Numbered from the stretch's first letter, positions 41,778-50,684 are shown. The stretch: 60,333 nucleotides of DNA from Bradyrhizobium lablabi (GCF_001440475.1 NZ_LLYB01000033.1:1-60333), one strand, 5' to 3'. Program-made: numbers and translations. Notes: generated from the sequence alone by a model not told the origin.

Positions 41778-42908
41778 TTGCGGACCATCCGACAACTCCT
41801 CGCAGGCGAGGACGAAATCCAGCTGGCGGTCCGGCTCGCGCTCCTTGCGCTCTTGATCTACTGGTCGTTCGTCGTGCTCCGGCCGTTCGTGCCGATCCTC
41901 GCCTGGAGCGTGGTTCTTGCCGTTGCGCTCTATCCTGTCTTCAGCTGGCTCTCCGGCCTGCTCGGCAACCGTCCCAGGCTTGCCGCAACCCTGCTGACAC
42001 TCGTCAATTTCGGCATCGTCATCGGTCCTGCGACCTGGCTCGGGCTCGGCGCGGTGGAGGGGATTCGCGATTTTGCGGCGCAGCTCGATGCCGGCACGCT
42101 CGTCGTGCCGTCGCCGCCCATAGGCGTCAAGGAGTGGCCAATCATCGGCGCGCAGCTCTACACCCTGTGGGAGCACGCATCGACCAATCTGCACGCGGCG
42201 ATGCGGGAATTGGCGCCGCACCTGAAGCCGCTGGCCGGAACGATGCTCGGTCTTGCCGGCGGCGCCGGTATCGGGACCCTCAAGTTCCTCCTGGCGGTCG
42301 CGCTGACCGGCTTCCTGTTGCCAGCCGGTCCCCGGCTGGTCGCGGCGAGCAACCGCTTCCTGGCGCGCGTCGTGGCCGATCGCAGCGAGAGTTTCCTGGT
42401 GCTGGCGGGCGCCACCATCCGCTCGGTGGCGCAGGGCGTGATCGGTATTGCGGTCGCGCAAGGCCTCGTGATCGGGATCATCCTGAAGCTGGCTGATGTA
42501 CCAAAGGCAGGACTGCTGGCCTTTGGCGTGATGATACTCGGTATCCTGCAGATCGGCTCGGCCGTGATCGTGATTCCGGTCCTCATATGGATCTGGGCGA
42601 CCAAGTCCTTTATTGCGGCGCTCGTGATCACGCTTTGCCTTCTGCCGGCCTCGCTCGCCGACAACGTGCTGAAGCCCATCGTGATGGGACGCGGACTGAC
42701 GACGCCCTCGCTCGTCATCTTCCTCGGCGTCATCGGCGGCACGCTGGCGCATGGCATCGTCGGCCTGTTCATCGGGCCAATCATCCTGGCGGTCGCCTGG
42801 GAATTGCTCACGGCGTGGGTGCGCGACGACGGTGCGACGGAGGTGCCGGTTGACACCGAGGCGGCGGCTCAAAAAAGCGCGGTACAGGGAATTGGAAAAG
42901 CGCGATGA
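41778..42908 (+). CDS. AI-2E family transporter (UPF0118)
   Basis: 376 residues with a TTG start at 41778 supported by GAGGGG six bases upstream. About eight membrane segments; family hallmarks are RPFVPILAWSVVLAVALYPVF near the N-terminus, a long middle domain and the C-terminal GRGLTTPSLVIFLGVIGGTL followed by GLFIGPIILAVAWELL. The family includes exporters of AI-2, other metabolites and Na+/H+ antiporters, so the cargo is open. It overlaps the next gene (ATGA) and has a FixK-type box upstream. Confidence 0.88.
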   Translation: MRTIRQLLAGEDEIQLAVRLALLALLIYWSFVVLRPFVPILAWSVVLAVALYPVFSWLSGLLGNRPRLAATLLTLVNFGIVIGPATWLGLGAVEGIRDFAAQLDAGTLVVPSPPIGVKEWPIIGAQLYTLWEHASTNLHAAMRELAPHLKPLAGTMLGLAGGAGIGTLKFLLAVALTGFLLPAGPRLVAASNRFLARVVADRSESFLVLAGATIRSVAQGVIGIAVAQGLVIGIILKLADVPKAGLLAFGVMILGILQIGSAVIVIPVLIWIWATKSFIAALVITLCLLPASLADNVLKPIVMGRGLTTPSLVIFLGVIGGTLAHGIVGLFIGPIILAVAWELLTAWVRDDGATEVPVDTEAAAQKSAVQGIGKAR

Positions 42909-43369
42909 TGATCCAGCTCCTGGTCGGCTCATGCGTCAGCGTCATCAACATCGTGGTTCATGCGTTGGCGACCGTCGCCGCCATCGGCATCGCCCGCCGG
43001 GCCGCGCTCAAAGACACACGGCGTCCGCGCCTCTATCTGATGGGTGTCATGGTCGCGACCGTGCTGGTGCTCATGCTGGGGCACACGGTCGAGGTCGTCG
43101 TCTGGTCGCTATCCTACGCCGTGGTTGGCGCAGCACCTGAGGGCAGCGATCTCCTGTATTTCGCGTTCGTCAACTACACGACGCTCGGCTATGGCGACGT
43201 CATACCTGTCAAGGAATGGCGGCTGGTTGGCCCGATGGCTGCGATGAACGGCATCCTGATGTTCGGATGGTCCACCGCGGTGCTGTTCGAGGTTTTGCTC
43301 AAGACGATCGAGCGTCTCGGCGCGATTGCCGCGCCCGGAACGTCCTTCAGTGTTGCAGATCGTAGCTAG
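42905..43369 (+). CDS. Small two-pore-helix potassium channel-like protein
   Basis: 154 residues. Two N-terminal hydrophobic stretches (~10-30 and ~45-75) precede a pore loop YFAFVNYTTLGYGDVIPV with the K+ selectivity sequence TLGYGD, then a final membrane helix AAMNGILMFGWSTAVLFEVLL. This matches the Ion_trans_2 domain. It is coupled to the AI-2E-type gene by a 4-base overlap. Its last 23 bases overlap the 3' end of the convergent FixK-like gene. Confidence 0.85.
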   Translation: MMIQLLVGSCVSVINIVVHALATVAAIGIARRAALKDTRRPRLYLMGVMVATVLVLMLGHTVEVVVWSLSYAVVGAAPEGSDLLYFAFVNYTTLGYGDVIPVKEWRLVGPMAAMNGILMFGWSTAVLFEVLLKTIERLGAIAAPGTSFSVADRS

Positions 43370-44030
43370 CGAGCTTGTCCCGGTCGCGCAGAACGATTTG
43401 CCGCTGGTTGTTGCCGATGAAATTGAGGATGCCGAGATCGTGCAGCCGCGACAGCGCGCGCGACACTGTTTCCAGCGTCAGCCCGAGATAGTCGGCGATG
43501 TCACGCCGGCACATCGGCAGCGCGAGAATGCCTGCCGCCGTCGAACGGTGGTCCATCTCGATCAGGAATGCCGCGACGCGCTCCAGCGACGTCTTGCGCC
43601 CCAGCAGCAGCATGTGATCTTCGGCGTGCCGGAGATTGCTCGTTGTCATGCTGAGCAGATTGCGGGCGACCTTTGCATCGCTCTCTGCCACCAGCTCGAG
43701 GCTGCGTCGTTTCAGCAGGCGGACGGTGGTGTCGATGATCGCTTCGGCGGTAAAGCGGTGCTCCGTCCCGATCTCGAGCCCGAAAATATCGCCGACGAGG
43801 TGGAAGGCGCCGATCTGACGGCGGCCATCGGAGAGCAGCTTGTAGCTCCGCACGGCGCCGGTCGCCACTTGATAGACATAGTCGGCCGGCTCCTTCTCGC
43901 CGAAGATTTCGGCACCCTTCTTGTAGCTGAATTCATTCAAATTGACTCTGATCGGCGCCCCGCCCTTGGGGTCACTCTCTCCAAAGATGCCGGGGAATTC
44001 AGCAAAGCTGGTGCTGATGCGGGCGAACAT
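43347..44030 (-). CDS. Crp/Fnr-family regulator, FixK-like
   Basis: 227 residues: an N-terminal cNMP-binding-like beta-roll (~25-120; YVYQVATGAVRSYKLLSDGRR, HLVGDIFGLE), a dimer helix and a C-terminal winged helix LPMCRRDIADYLGLTLETVSRALSRLHDLG. The recognition helix has E-x2-S-R, which reads TTGAT half-sites. The N-terminal cysteines of FNR are absent, so it does not carry an Fe-S cluster and is FixK-type; its only Cys is Cys174 in front of the recognition helix. It is the only Crp/Fnr protein in the window and is the obvious candidate to bind the eleven boxes, although chromosomal FixK2 is an alternative. No box precedes it. Confidence 0.9.
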   Translation of the reverse strand: MFARISTSFAEFPGIFGESDPKGGAPIRVNLNEFSYKKGAEIFGEKEPADYVYQVATGAVRSYKLLSDGRRQIGAFHLVGDIFGLEIGTEHRFTAEAIIDTTVRLLKRRSLELVAESDAKVARNLLSMTTSNLRHAEDHMLLLGRKTSLERVAAFLIEMDHRSTAAGILALPMCRRDIADYLGLTLETVSRALSRLHDLGILNFIGNNQRQIVLRDRDKLASYDLQH

Positions 44031-44173
44031 GGACCATCTCCTTGCTAGAACGAACCAGGCGCTCTGGTGGTGGCCTCGATTTCTCGCACTTTTGAATGCG
44101 ACGCCGCTGTCCCATTCCGAGAAAACCGTTTCATAATGGGGGTCATTCTCGCGATCGCTGGCATGCGGTCCAT

Positions 44174-44190
44174 TGTCCCTGAGGACAGGT
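44174..44190. promoter_or_regulatory. 17-bp motif upstream of sensor kinase gene
   Basis: TGTCCCTGAGGACAGGT, 109 bases before the kinase ATG, shares 14 of 17 positions with the motif at 46772 upstream of the lone receiver gene, including AGGACAGGT. It holds a TGTCC/GGACA inverted repeat. It may be the binding site of the FixJ-type regulator encoded between them. Confidence 0.45.
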
Positions 44191-44298
44191 CGGATGCGTC
44201 AACATGGCTGTCGCGGATGCGGTATCCTGCGACGGCACACGGGGTATTCGCGGCCGCTGCCGGATGCTAGTTTTACCCGAGATTCTTTCAGGGGCATC

Positions 44299-46131
44299 AT
44301 GGTCAGGATCTGTGGGTGGATTATCGGGCTGCTTGCTTTGCTGGCGCCGATCTGCGTTTCGGCACAGCCGGCGCGGCCGCATTCCATCCTCGTGCTCGAC
44401 CAGTCGGATTTGCGCGGACCGTTCCATTATCAGCTTTGGTCGGGACTTCGCGGGGTGCTCGACGCCCGCGCAGGTGTGCGCGTGACGATCTACGGCGAGA
44501 ACCTCGATCTGCCCCGCTTCGGTGGAGCCGCCTATACGGAAAGCCTGAAGCGGCACCTCAAGGAAAAATACCGGGACAGGCCGATCGACGTCATCGTGGC
44601 AATAGGCAGGGGAATGCTCGAGCACACGTTGAGCTGGCGCGCGGAATTGTGGCCGGACACCCCTGTCGTATTCGCCATGCTGGACGAGAGTGACCTTGCG
44701 AAGCTCGAGCGGCAAACGGAAGTGACGGGGGTCATTCTCGATAATTCCCTGGCTCGTGCCATCAAAGCTGCGCGGGCGGTGGTGCCCGACCTCGACACAG
44801 TTGCCCTGGTGGGGGATGCCTGGGAGCGGCAGGCTCTTTTCAGTCACTGGTCAGAGGAAATTCCCGTCGCAACATCGGGCCTGAACGTGATCGATATCAT
44901 TGGGCAGAAGATGTCCGATATCCGCAAACGGGTTGCCGAATTGCCGGAGCGGAGCGCCATTATCTATACAGGCGTGTTCTCGGACGGCGAGGGCACATTC
45001 TATCCTGCGGCGACTGCGTTCGGGCTGATTGCCGAAACGGCCAACCGCCCCATCGTCGTCGGTGCTGAACCGCTATTGGCTATGGGTGGGATCGGTGGAT
45101 ACGTCCTGCTCGCGACGGAGATCGGCACGGAGGCCGCGAAAATTGCGCTGCGCATTCTCAACGGCGAACGGGCCGGAGATATCCCGCCGGTTAGCGGCGG
45201 CGTGAAGCCGCTTTTCAGCTGGCCGCAGATGCAGCGTTGGAACGTCAGCGAATCCAGCCTGCCCGAAGGCAGCGAAATTCGCTTCCGCGACCAGACGTTC
45301 CTGGAGAGATATCGCTGGCAGAGCATGGCCGTTGTGGCGGCGCTGTTGCTCCAAGCCGGGCTGATCACGTTCCTGCTGCATGAGCGGCACTTGCGGCGCG
45401 ATGCCGAGGTGGAATCGCGCAACCGGATGTCCGAACTCGCTCACGTCAATCGGAATGCGACGGCCGGCGAATTGTCCTCCTCGATCGCGCACGAGCTCAA
45501 TCAGCCGCTGGGCTCGATTCTGACCAACGCCGAGACTGCCGAGTTGATCCTGAAGTCGGAAAATCCCGATCTGAAAGAGGTCAGGGAAATCCTCGCCGAC
45601 ATCAAACGCGACGATCAGCGCGCCGGCGAGGTGATCCGCCGGCTGCGCGCCTTCCTGAAGCGCACGCCGTTCGAAACACGGGAGATTGATCTTAATGAGA
45701 TCATGAACGAGGCGTTCAAGTTCCTTTCGGTGCAGGCTTCGGGCCGCAACGTCGCGCTCTACCTGCAGACCGCTCCGGGCGAGTTGCGCATCAACGGGGA
45801 TCCGATCCAGCTGCAGCAGGTCATCCTGAATCTGGTCGTGAACAGCATGGATGCCATGTCCACGATTCCCTATGGCCGCACCGTGATCGGCCGCACGGAA
45901 TTGAACGGCGGATCCGCGGTCGAGATTTCGATCTCCGACTCCGGTCCCGGCATCCCGTCCGACAAGCTCAGCCAGGTGTTCGACCCGTTCTTCACCACCA
46001 AGGACCAGGGCATGGGGATCGGACTTTCCATTGCGCGCAGCATCATCCTCGCCCACAAGGGAAATATCTGGGCCGAGAACCAAACCGGCGGCGGCGCGAC
46101 ATTTCATTTCACGCTTCCATTGGCGGCATAG
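44299..46131 (+). CDS. Sensor histidine kinase with periplasmic ABC-substrate-binding-like sensor
   Basis: 610 residues from ATG 44299 (AGGGG upstream, start of a signal/TM segment MVRICGWIIGLLALLAPICV). Residues ~30-340 are a periplasmic domain like ABC_sub_bind proteins: HSILVLDQSDLRGPFHYQLW, VIVAIGRGMLEH, IPVATSGLNVIDI. One membrane helix (~345-370) leads to the phosphoacceptor helix SSIAHELNQPLGS (His398) and a HATPase domain with N-box NLVVNSMDAM, GPGIPSDKLSQVFDPFF and GMGIGLSIARSI. It is 3 bases from the FixJ-type regulator gene, its likely partner. It is paralogous to the kinase at 55260. The ligand is unknown. Confidence 0.9.
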   Translation: MVRICGWIIGLLALLAPICVSAQPARPHSILVLDQSDLRGPFHYQLWSGLRGVLDARAGVRVTIYGENLDLPRFGGAAYTESLKRHLKEKYRDRPIDVIVAIGRGMLEHTLSWRAELWPDTPVVFAMLDESDLAKLERQTEVTGVILDNSLARAIKAARAVVPDLDTVALVGDAWERQALFSHWSEEIPVATSGLNVIDIIGQKMSDIRKRVAELPERSAIIYTGVFSDGEGTFYPAATAFGLIAETANRPIVVGAEPLLAMGGIGGYVLLATEIGTEAAKIALRILNGERAGDIPPVSGGVKPLFSWPQMQRWNVSESSLPEGSEIRFRDQTFLERYRWQSMAVVAALLLQAGLITFLLHERHLRRDAEVESRNRMSELAHVNRNATAGELSSSIAHELNQPLGSILTNAETAELILKSENPDLKEVREILADIKRDDQRAGEVIRRLRAFLKRTPFETREIDLNEIMNEAFKFLSVQASGRNVALYLQTAPGELRINGDPIQLQQVILNLVVNSMDAMSTIPYGRTVIGRTELNGGSAVEISISDSGPGIPSDKLSQVFDPFFTTKDQGMGIGLSIARSIILAHKGNIWAENQTGGGATFHFTLPLAA

Positions 46132-46134
46132 GAG

Positions 46135-46752
46135 ATGAGGTTGCCGGGTCACGTTCACGTCGTCGATGACGATGCTTCGTTCCGGACCGCGATCGAGCGT
46201 CGCCTGAAACTCGCCGGCTATCAGGTCGCGACCTATCCGTCAGCGCAGCAACTGCTCGACAGCCTGCCGGATGACAGCGAGCCCGGCTGCATCCTGCTCG
46301 ACGTGCACATCCCCGGCCTGAGCGGCCCTGAATTGCAGGGACGGCTGAACGAACTCGGCCTGACCTTGCCGATCGTATTCCTGACCGGGCATGCCGATAC
46401 GCCGACGACCGTGCGGACCATCAAGGCCGGCGCGGAAGACTTTCTCACCAAGCCCGTGGAATCGGAGCAACTGCTCGGCGCCATCGAGCGGGCGTTGGCG
46501 CGTCATGCCACCGTGCGCGATGAACGGTCCAGGCTGGGAGAGGTGCGGGCGCTGGCGGCGGAACTGACGCCGCGCGAGCGGCAGGTGTTCGGCCTCGTCG
46601 TGCGCGGCAAGCTGAACAAGCAAATCGCCCATGACCTCGGAACGACGGAGCGCACCATCAAGGCGCATCGCCATCAGGTGATGGAAAAAATGAAGACGCG
46701 GTCTTTGGCCGAGCTGGTGACGCTGGCTGAGCGGCTTGGCATGCTCGACTGA
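46135..46752 (+). CDS. FixJ/NarL-type response regulator
   Basis: 205 residues: a receiver domain (VHVVDDDASF acidic pocket, phosphoacceptor Asp56 in ILLDVHIPG, Lys in FLTKPV) and a LuxR-type HTH LTPRERQVFGLVVRGKLNKQ with TTERTIKAHRHQVMEKM. It follows the kinase gene by 3 bases. The two TGT-N5-AGGACAGGT-like motifs on either side of the pair are candidate targets. Confidence 0.93.
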   Translation: MRLPGHVHVVDDDASFRTAIERRLKLAGYQVATYPSAQQLLDSLPDDSEPGCILLDVHIPGLSGPELQGRLNELGLTLPIVFLTGHADTPTTVRTIKAGAEDFLTKPVESEQLLGAIERALARHATVRDERSRLGEVRALAAELTPRERQVFGLVVRGKLNKQIAHDLGTTERTIKAHRHQVMEKMKTRSLAELVTLAERLGMLD

Positions 46753-46771
46753 TACACGCCAAGGCTGAACC

Positions 46772-46788
46772 TGTACCCAAGGACAGGT
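46772..46788. promoter_or_regulatory. 17-bp motif upstream of lone receiver gene
   Basis: TGTACCCAAGGACAGGT matches the motif at 44174 in 14 of 17 positions. It lies 155 bases before the receiver start. The arms ACCTGT (partly upstream) and ACAGGT also form an inverted repeat. Confidence 0.45.
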
Positions 46789-46943
46789 GAAGATTTTCCG
46801 ACAGAGAGTATCCTGATCGGAACGCCTGCGAATCTCGTAGTCCGAAAAAGTGGTTTAGGTGAGGAACCCTCGTCCATTCCAAAGGTTACTCGGGCTGCAG
46901 CGGTGACGATGAAAGTTCCCGAATAAGCTGAAGGCGGAGCACG

Positions 46944-47315
46944 TTGTTGCAGCGCAAAGCCGTCTTTGTCGTTGATGACGACCCTTCCATGCTGAAGGGG
47001 ATGCGCCGGCTGCTCGGGCGGCACGGCTTTGAAACCGTGCCGTTCGAAACAGCGAGCGCCCTGAAGAATCATGACAAGTTCGATGAAGCCTTTTGTCTGG
47101 TGCTCGATATCAATCTGAGTGACGGATCGGGCATCGAGCTGCGTCACCAATTGGCAGAATCCGGCGTGAACGTGCCGGTCATCTACATCACCGGCAATGA
47201 CAACCATGCCACGCGAATGGCTGCCATGGCCTCCGGGTGCATCGCTTATCTGACGAAGCCGTTTACCGCGCAGTCGCTGATCGAGCCGATCGAGCGGGCG
47301 GCGGCTCTTGTGTAG
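46944..47315 (+). CDS. Stand-alone response regulator receiver protein
   Basis: 123 residues with a TTG start (46944 or 46947; GGAG just upstream). A single receiver domain: VFVVDDDPSMLKGM, phosphoacceptor Asp55 in LVLDINLSDGSG, VIYITGNDN and CIAYLTKPFTA. There is no output domain. It probably takes part in a phosphorelay with the neighbouring kinase, or the orphan kinase at 55260, or acts as a phosphate sink. It ends two bases before the convergent IalB gene. Confidence 0.88.
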   Translation: MLQRKAVFVVDDDPSMLKGMRRLLGRHGFETVPFETASALKNHDKFDEAFCLVLDINLSDGSGIELRHQLAESGVNVPVIYITGNDNHATRMAAMASGCIAYLTKPFTAQSLIEPIERAAALV

Positions 47316-47316
47316 C

Positions 47317-47892
47317 TCATTCGTCGATCTTCTGCTCGAAGACTTTTTCCGGTGTACCGCTGCGAACGGCGGCAAACTTGTCGAGCGGCAGCGATGTCGT
47401 GACCTCGAGCAAGTTCGTGTCGACGACCTCCACCGTCAGGCTTTTGCCTCTCTCCAACTCGCCAAGCAAAGCAGGGCTGGCGACGTCGCCGGCAATACAG
47501 GTATTGGTGAGGCACCAGGTGAAGGGAATCTTGTATTCCGGCCCCTTGTCCACACTGAGCTTGACGCCCGGCGGCATGTATAGCCCGACCGGCAGGAACA
47601 GCTGCAGCCGTGCCGTGCTGTCGTTCTCGCGCTCGGTCACATAGACGCGCACCGCCGTCTGGCCGGTCTCGAAGGTGCCGCTGATGGTAGTGCGGCAGAC
47701 CGTCGGTGCGCCGCCCGGCTTGAAGCAGATCTTTTGCCACTCGCCATACCTGATGCTGCGGGCCTCGCGCTGGCCGCGCATGGCGAATTCATCTGACGCG
47801 GCGCTTGTGGATTGTTGCGCAAGTGTCGGTTCATTCGCCGCCAGGACGAGTACAAGGCCGAAGCATAGAGACAGCCTCGCTGAATGTCGCAT
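47317..47892 (-). CDS. Invasion-associated locus B (IalB) family protein
   Basis: 191 residues with a signal peptide (LCFGLVLVLAANEPTLAQ). The IalB domain shows in YGEWQKICFKPGGAPTVCRT, FLPVGLYMPPGVKLSVDKG, FTWCLTNTCIAGDVAS and a Cys pattern likely to form disulfides. Periplasmic or surface protein, role in bacteria outside Bartonella not settled. It is followed by nothing on its strand; the hydrolase gene upstream ends 6 bases before its start. Confidence 0.9.
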   Translation of the reverse strand: MRHSARLSLCFGLVLVLAANEPTLAQQSTSAASDEFAMRGQREARSIRYGEWQKICFKPGGAPTVCRTTISGTFETGQTAVRVYVTERENDSTARLQLFLPVGLYMPPGVKLSVDKGPEYKIPFTWCLTNTCIAGDVASPALLGELERGKSLTVEVVDTNLLEVTTSLPLDKFAAVRSGTPEKVFEQKIDE

Positions 47893-47898
47893 GGTTGC

Positions 47899-48774
47899 TC
47901 ACCTGTGCTTGTCGAGGAAAGCGCCGACTACCGGCGACCAGATCGCGACGGCGTCCGGCGAGCCGACGAAGAAGTGCCCATCGCCGCCATGAGGTGGAAA
48001 CAGATGGTACTCTGCATTGCCGCCTGCGGCGGTGAAAGCCGCATGCATTCGCTTCGACAGCTCCGGTCCGAAAAAGGTGTCGTTCTCGATATACAGCCAC
48101 AGCATCGGCACCCGCGACGTACGTCCGAAATCGCCTGCTGCTTCCACCAGCTTGTCGGGTGCGCAGTTGTTATGAGGCTTTCCGTCGACGCGGCCGCCCC
48201 GTCCCGCCGCGAAGGTGATGATCGCCTTGACCTGCGGAGGATTCGCGCTCGACAACGCGATCGAGCCCCAGCCGCCTGCGGACTGGCCGATCACAATGAC
48301 ATTGCGTGGGACAATCCGCTTCAGCTCGGCCATGTAGTCGATGATCCAGAGATTGAGCTGGGCGGCCGCGAGCCCTGCATCGCGGAAATTGGGGTTGCTG
48401 CAATTGCCGATCTTCGAAAAGAACACAGTGAAGATTCCGGCTTCCGGCACGTTGAGAGCTGTCGCGCCGTAGCCCGGGCCGGACGGCGCTGCCACCATGT
48501 AGCCGCGCCGCGCGAACCACATCGCCGCATCGCGAAATTCGACCAGCGGAAAGAAGCTGCGCTGCTTGGGATCGAGCGATACGCCGTGGTTCATGATAGC
48601 GAGCGGAAAGGGGCCGTCGCCGACCGGGCGCACCACATAGGCGATGGTCGGAACGGGTAGGGGCAGCGCCCACACCTCTTCCTGCAATTGCGGTTCATCG
48701 GCTGCGATCGCCAATGACGCTGTCACGACGGTTGCGGCGATGATCAGCAGGCGTAACAGGCGCATGCCTTGCAT
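47899..48774 (-). CDS. Exported dienelactone-hydrolase-like alpha/beta hydrolase
   Basis: 291 residues with a signal peptide (LLRLLIIAATVVTASLAIA). The core has PFPLAIMNHGVSLDPKQ, the nucleophile elbow VIGQSAGGWGS with Ser, and a C-terminal PHGGDGHFF that supplies the His. These are typical of PhaZ/dienelactone-type hydrolases. It precedes ialB in a two-gene operon. The FixK-type box at 48823 lies 48 bases upstream of its start and may serve this gene, the divergent SulP gene, or both. Confidence 0.85.
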   Translation of the reverse strand: MQGMRLLRLLIIAATVVTASLAIAADEPQLQEEVWALPLPVPTIAYVVRPVGDGPFPLAIMNHGVSLDPKQRSFFPLVEFRDAAMWFARRGYMVAAPSGPGYGATALNVPEAGIFTVFFSKIGNCSNPNFRDAGLAAAQLNLWIIDYMAELKRIVPRNVIVIGQSAGGWGSIALSSANPPQVKAIITFAAGRGGRVDGKPHNNCAPDKLVEAAGDFGRTSRVPMLWLYIENDTFFGPELSKRMHAAFTAAGGNAEYHLFPPHGGDGHFFVGSPDAVAIWSPVVGAFLDKHR

Positions 48775-48822
48775 CCAGTTTCGAGGCCGTTCCGAAGTCT
48801 TGTTGGCCCGTGGAGCGAAACG

Positions 48823-48836
48823 TTGATCTGGATCAA
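48823..48836. promoter_or_regulatory. FixK/FNR-type box between hydrolase and SulP genes
   Basis: TTGATCTGGATCAA is a near-perfect dyad, identical to the box at 57559. It is 94 bases before the SulP start and 48 bases before the divergent hydrolase start; the longer distance suits a class II promoter with a ~50-base leader for SulP. Confidence 0.82.
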
Positions 48837-48930
48837 CGGGGGCAGGCGACGATGATGCGCCAAGAGGCCTTGCTGCTCGCGCGGCAACGCGCCCGGTTGA
48901 GGCGGCAAAACCGCGCGCTGAGGGATATTC

Positions 48931-50604
48931 ATGAAATTGAGAGAGACGAGATTTTTTCCCCCTGCGCAGTGGTTCGCCGAATACCGCACCGGCTGGTTAC
49001 GCCACGACATCATTGCCGGCGTGACGCTCGCCGCCTACGCGATTCCGGTGTCGCTGGCCTATGCGGCGCTCGCCGGGCTGCCGCCGCAGGTCGGTGTCTA
49101 CGGCTATATGCTCGGCGGCCTCGGCTATGCGCTGCTCGGCTCTTCGCGGCAGCTTGCGGTCGGTCCGACCTCGGCGATTTCGCTGATGATCGCCGCCACG
49201 GTCGGGGCGTTGGCGGGAGGCGATTACGTCCGCTATGCCCAGATCGCCAGCCTGGCGGCCTTTTCCGTCGCGGCGCTCTGTCTGATCGCCTGGATTTTTC
49301 GGCTCAGCATGCTGGTGCGCCTGATCAGCGACAGCATTCTGGTCGGCTTCAAGGCCGGCGCCGGGCTCACCATCATCATGACGCAACTGCCGAGCCTGTT
49401 CGGCGTTGCCGGCGGTGGACGCAATTTCTTCGACCGCCTGATAATGCTCGTTGGGCAGCTTCACGGCATTCACTGGATCGTGCTGGCGGTCGGCCTTGTC
49501 GCGATCCTGCTGCTCCTGTTCGGCGAACGCTTCTTGCCGGGCAGGCCGGTCGGGCTTGCCGTCGTCATCCTGTCGATTCTCGTCGCGACGGCGCTTGGCC
49601 TGCCGGCGCTCGGGGTTCCCGTTACCGGCGAGATCCCGAAGGGGTTGCCGAGCCTCGCCATGCCGACCTTCGGGCTTCTGGATTTCGATGAATTGTTTCC
49701 GCTCGCCGCCGGCATCCTGCTGCTCGCTTATGTCGAAGGCGTCTCGGCAGCGCGGAGCTTTGCCGCCAGGCATGGCTACGCCCTCGATGTACGGCAGGAA
49801 TTTCTGGGGCTGGGCGCGGCCAATCTCGCGGTATCGTTCGGCCATGGTTACCCCGTCGCAGGCGGATTGTCGCAATCCGCCGTCAACGACCAGGCCGGCG
49901 CGAAAACGCCGCTCGCGCTCATCATCTGCTCCCTGACGCTGGCGATCTGCCTGCTCTTTCTCACGGGTCTTCTGACAAATCTTCCGAAGGCCGTACTGGC
50001 CGCGATCGTCTTCACGGCGGTCTACAAGCTCGTCGACGTTGCCGCGCTCAAGCGCATGTGGCGGATCAGCCGGATCGATTTTTTTGCTGCAGCGATTGCC
50101 CTGGTCTCCGTGCTGCTTCTCGGCATCCTGCAAGGGATTCTGCTGGCGGCGCTCGCTTCGATCTTCCTGCTGCTGGCGCGGGCCTCGCAGCCCAACATCG
50201 CCTTCCTCGGCCGCGTCCCGGGAACCGGCCGCTACGCCGACAGCGCGCGCAACCCGGACGTCGAGCCGCTTCCCGGCATCATCGCCTTCCGCCCGGAAGC
50301 GTCGCTGCTTTACATCAATGCGGAAACCGTTCTCGACGCCGTGCTGGCAAGGCTCGCGGCCGCGCCAGACACCAGGCTGGTCGTGTGCGGCCTTTCATCC
50401 TCGCCTTTCATTGACCTGGCAGGCGCCCGGATGCTGCACGACCTCCATGCTGAGCTTGCCGCGCGCGGCATCGCCTTCCAGATCGTCGGCGCCCGGGGGC
50501 AGGTCCGCGACGTCCTGCAGGCCGATGGCCTTGCCGAGAAGACCGACAGCGCCAACTGGACCCGAAGGATGGACAGTTTGCTCGGCGATTTGAAGATCGC
50601 CTGA
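48931..50604 (+). CDS. SulP-family anion transporter with STAS domain
   Basis: 557 residues from ATG 48931 (GAGGG upstream). The SulP core is clear: GVTLAAYAIPVSLAYAALAGLPPQVGVYG, SRQLAVGPTSAISLMIAA, FGHGYPVAGGLSQSAVNDQAGAKTP, twelve to fourteen membrane segments. Residues ~440-550 are the C-terminal STAS domain (LLYINAETVLDAVLARLAA, CGLSSSPFIDLAGARMLHDL). SulP proteins move sulfate, bicarbonate or dicarboxylates. With a FixK-type box upstream and in a fermentation island, bicarbonate or organic-anion transport is as likely as sulfate. Confidence 0.92.
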   Translation: MKLRETRFFPPAQWFAEYRTGWLRHDIIAGVTLAAYAIPVSLAYAALAGLPPQVGVYGYMLGGLGYALLGSSRQLAVGPTSAISLMIAATVGALAGGDYVRYAQIASLAAFSVAALCLIAWIFRLSMLVRLISDSILVGFKAGAGLTIIMTQLPSLFGVAGGGRNFFDRLIMLVGQLHGIHWIVLAVGLVAILLLLFGERFLPGRPVGLAVVILSILVATALGLPALGVPVTGEIPKGLPSLAMPTFGLLDFDELFPLAAGILLLAYVEGVSAARSFAARHGYALDVRQEFLGLGAANLAVSFGHGYPVAGGLSQSAVNDQAGAKTPLALIICSLTLAICLLFLTGLLTNLPKAVLAAIVFTAVYKLVDVAALKRMWRISRIDFFAAAIALVSVLLLGILQGILLAALASIFLLLARASQPNIAFLGRVPGTGRYADSARNPDVEPLPGIIAFRPEASLLYINAETVLDAVLARLAAAPDTRLVVCGLSSSPFIDLAGARMLHDLHAELAARGIAFQIVGARGQVRDVLQADGLAEKTDSANWTRRMDSLLGDLKIA

Positions 50605-50670
50605 CCGTGTTGCACCGCCGCGTGCGGTGACGCGTCGAAGGCGAGGTGCTGCATTCAAGACCAGCTTGCG

Positions 50671-50684
50671 TTGACTTGAATCAA
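50671..50684. promoter_or_regulatory. FixK/FNR-type box upstream of micro-ORF and Gly-rich exported protein
   Basis: TTGACTTGAATCAA matches the consensus. It lies 69 bases before the micro-ORF ATG at 50754 and 196 bases before the gene at 50881. It is the main feature of the 276-bp gap 50605-50880. Confidence 0.8.

Noticed and set aside
44171..44190. TTGTCCCTGAGGACAG as a FixK-type box for the kinase gene
   Set aside because: The arms do not fit TTGAY/RTCAA; it is better explained as the separate AGGACAGGT motif.
48852..49691. A plus-strand frame beginning at tandem ATG codons between the FixK-type box and the SulP gene
   Set aside because: It continues as an out-of-frame shadow through the SulP gene and turns into Arg-rich low-sense sequence; the SulP ATG at 48931 has a better ribosome site.
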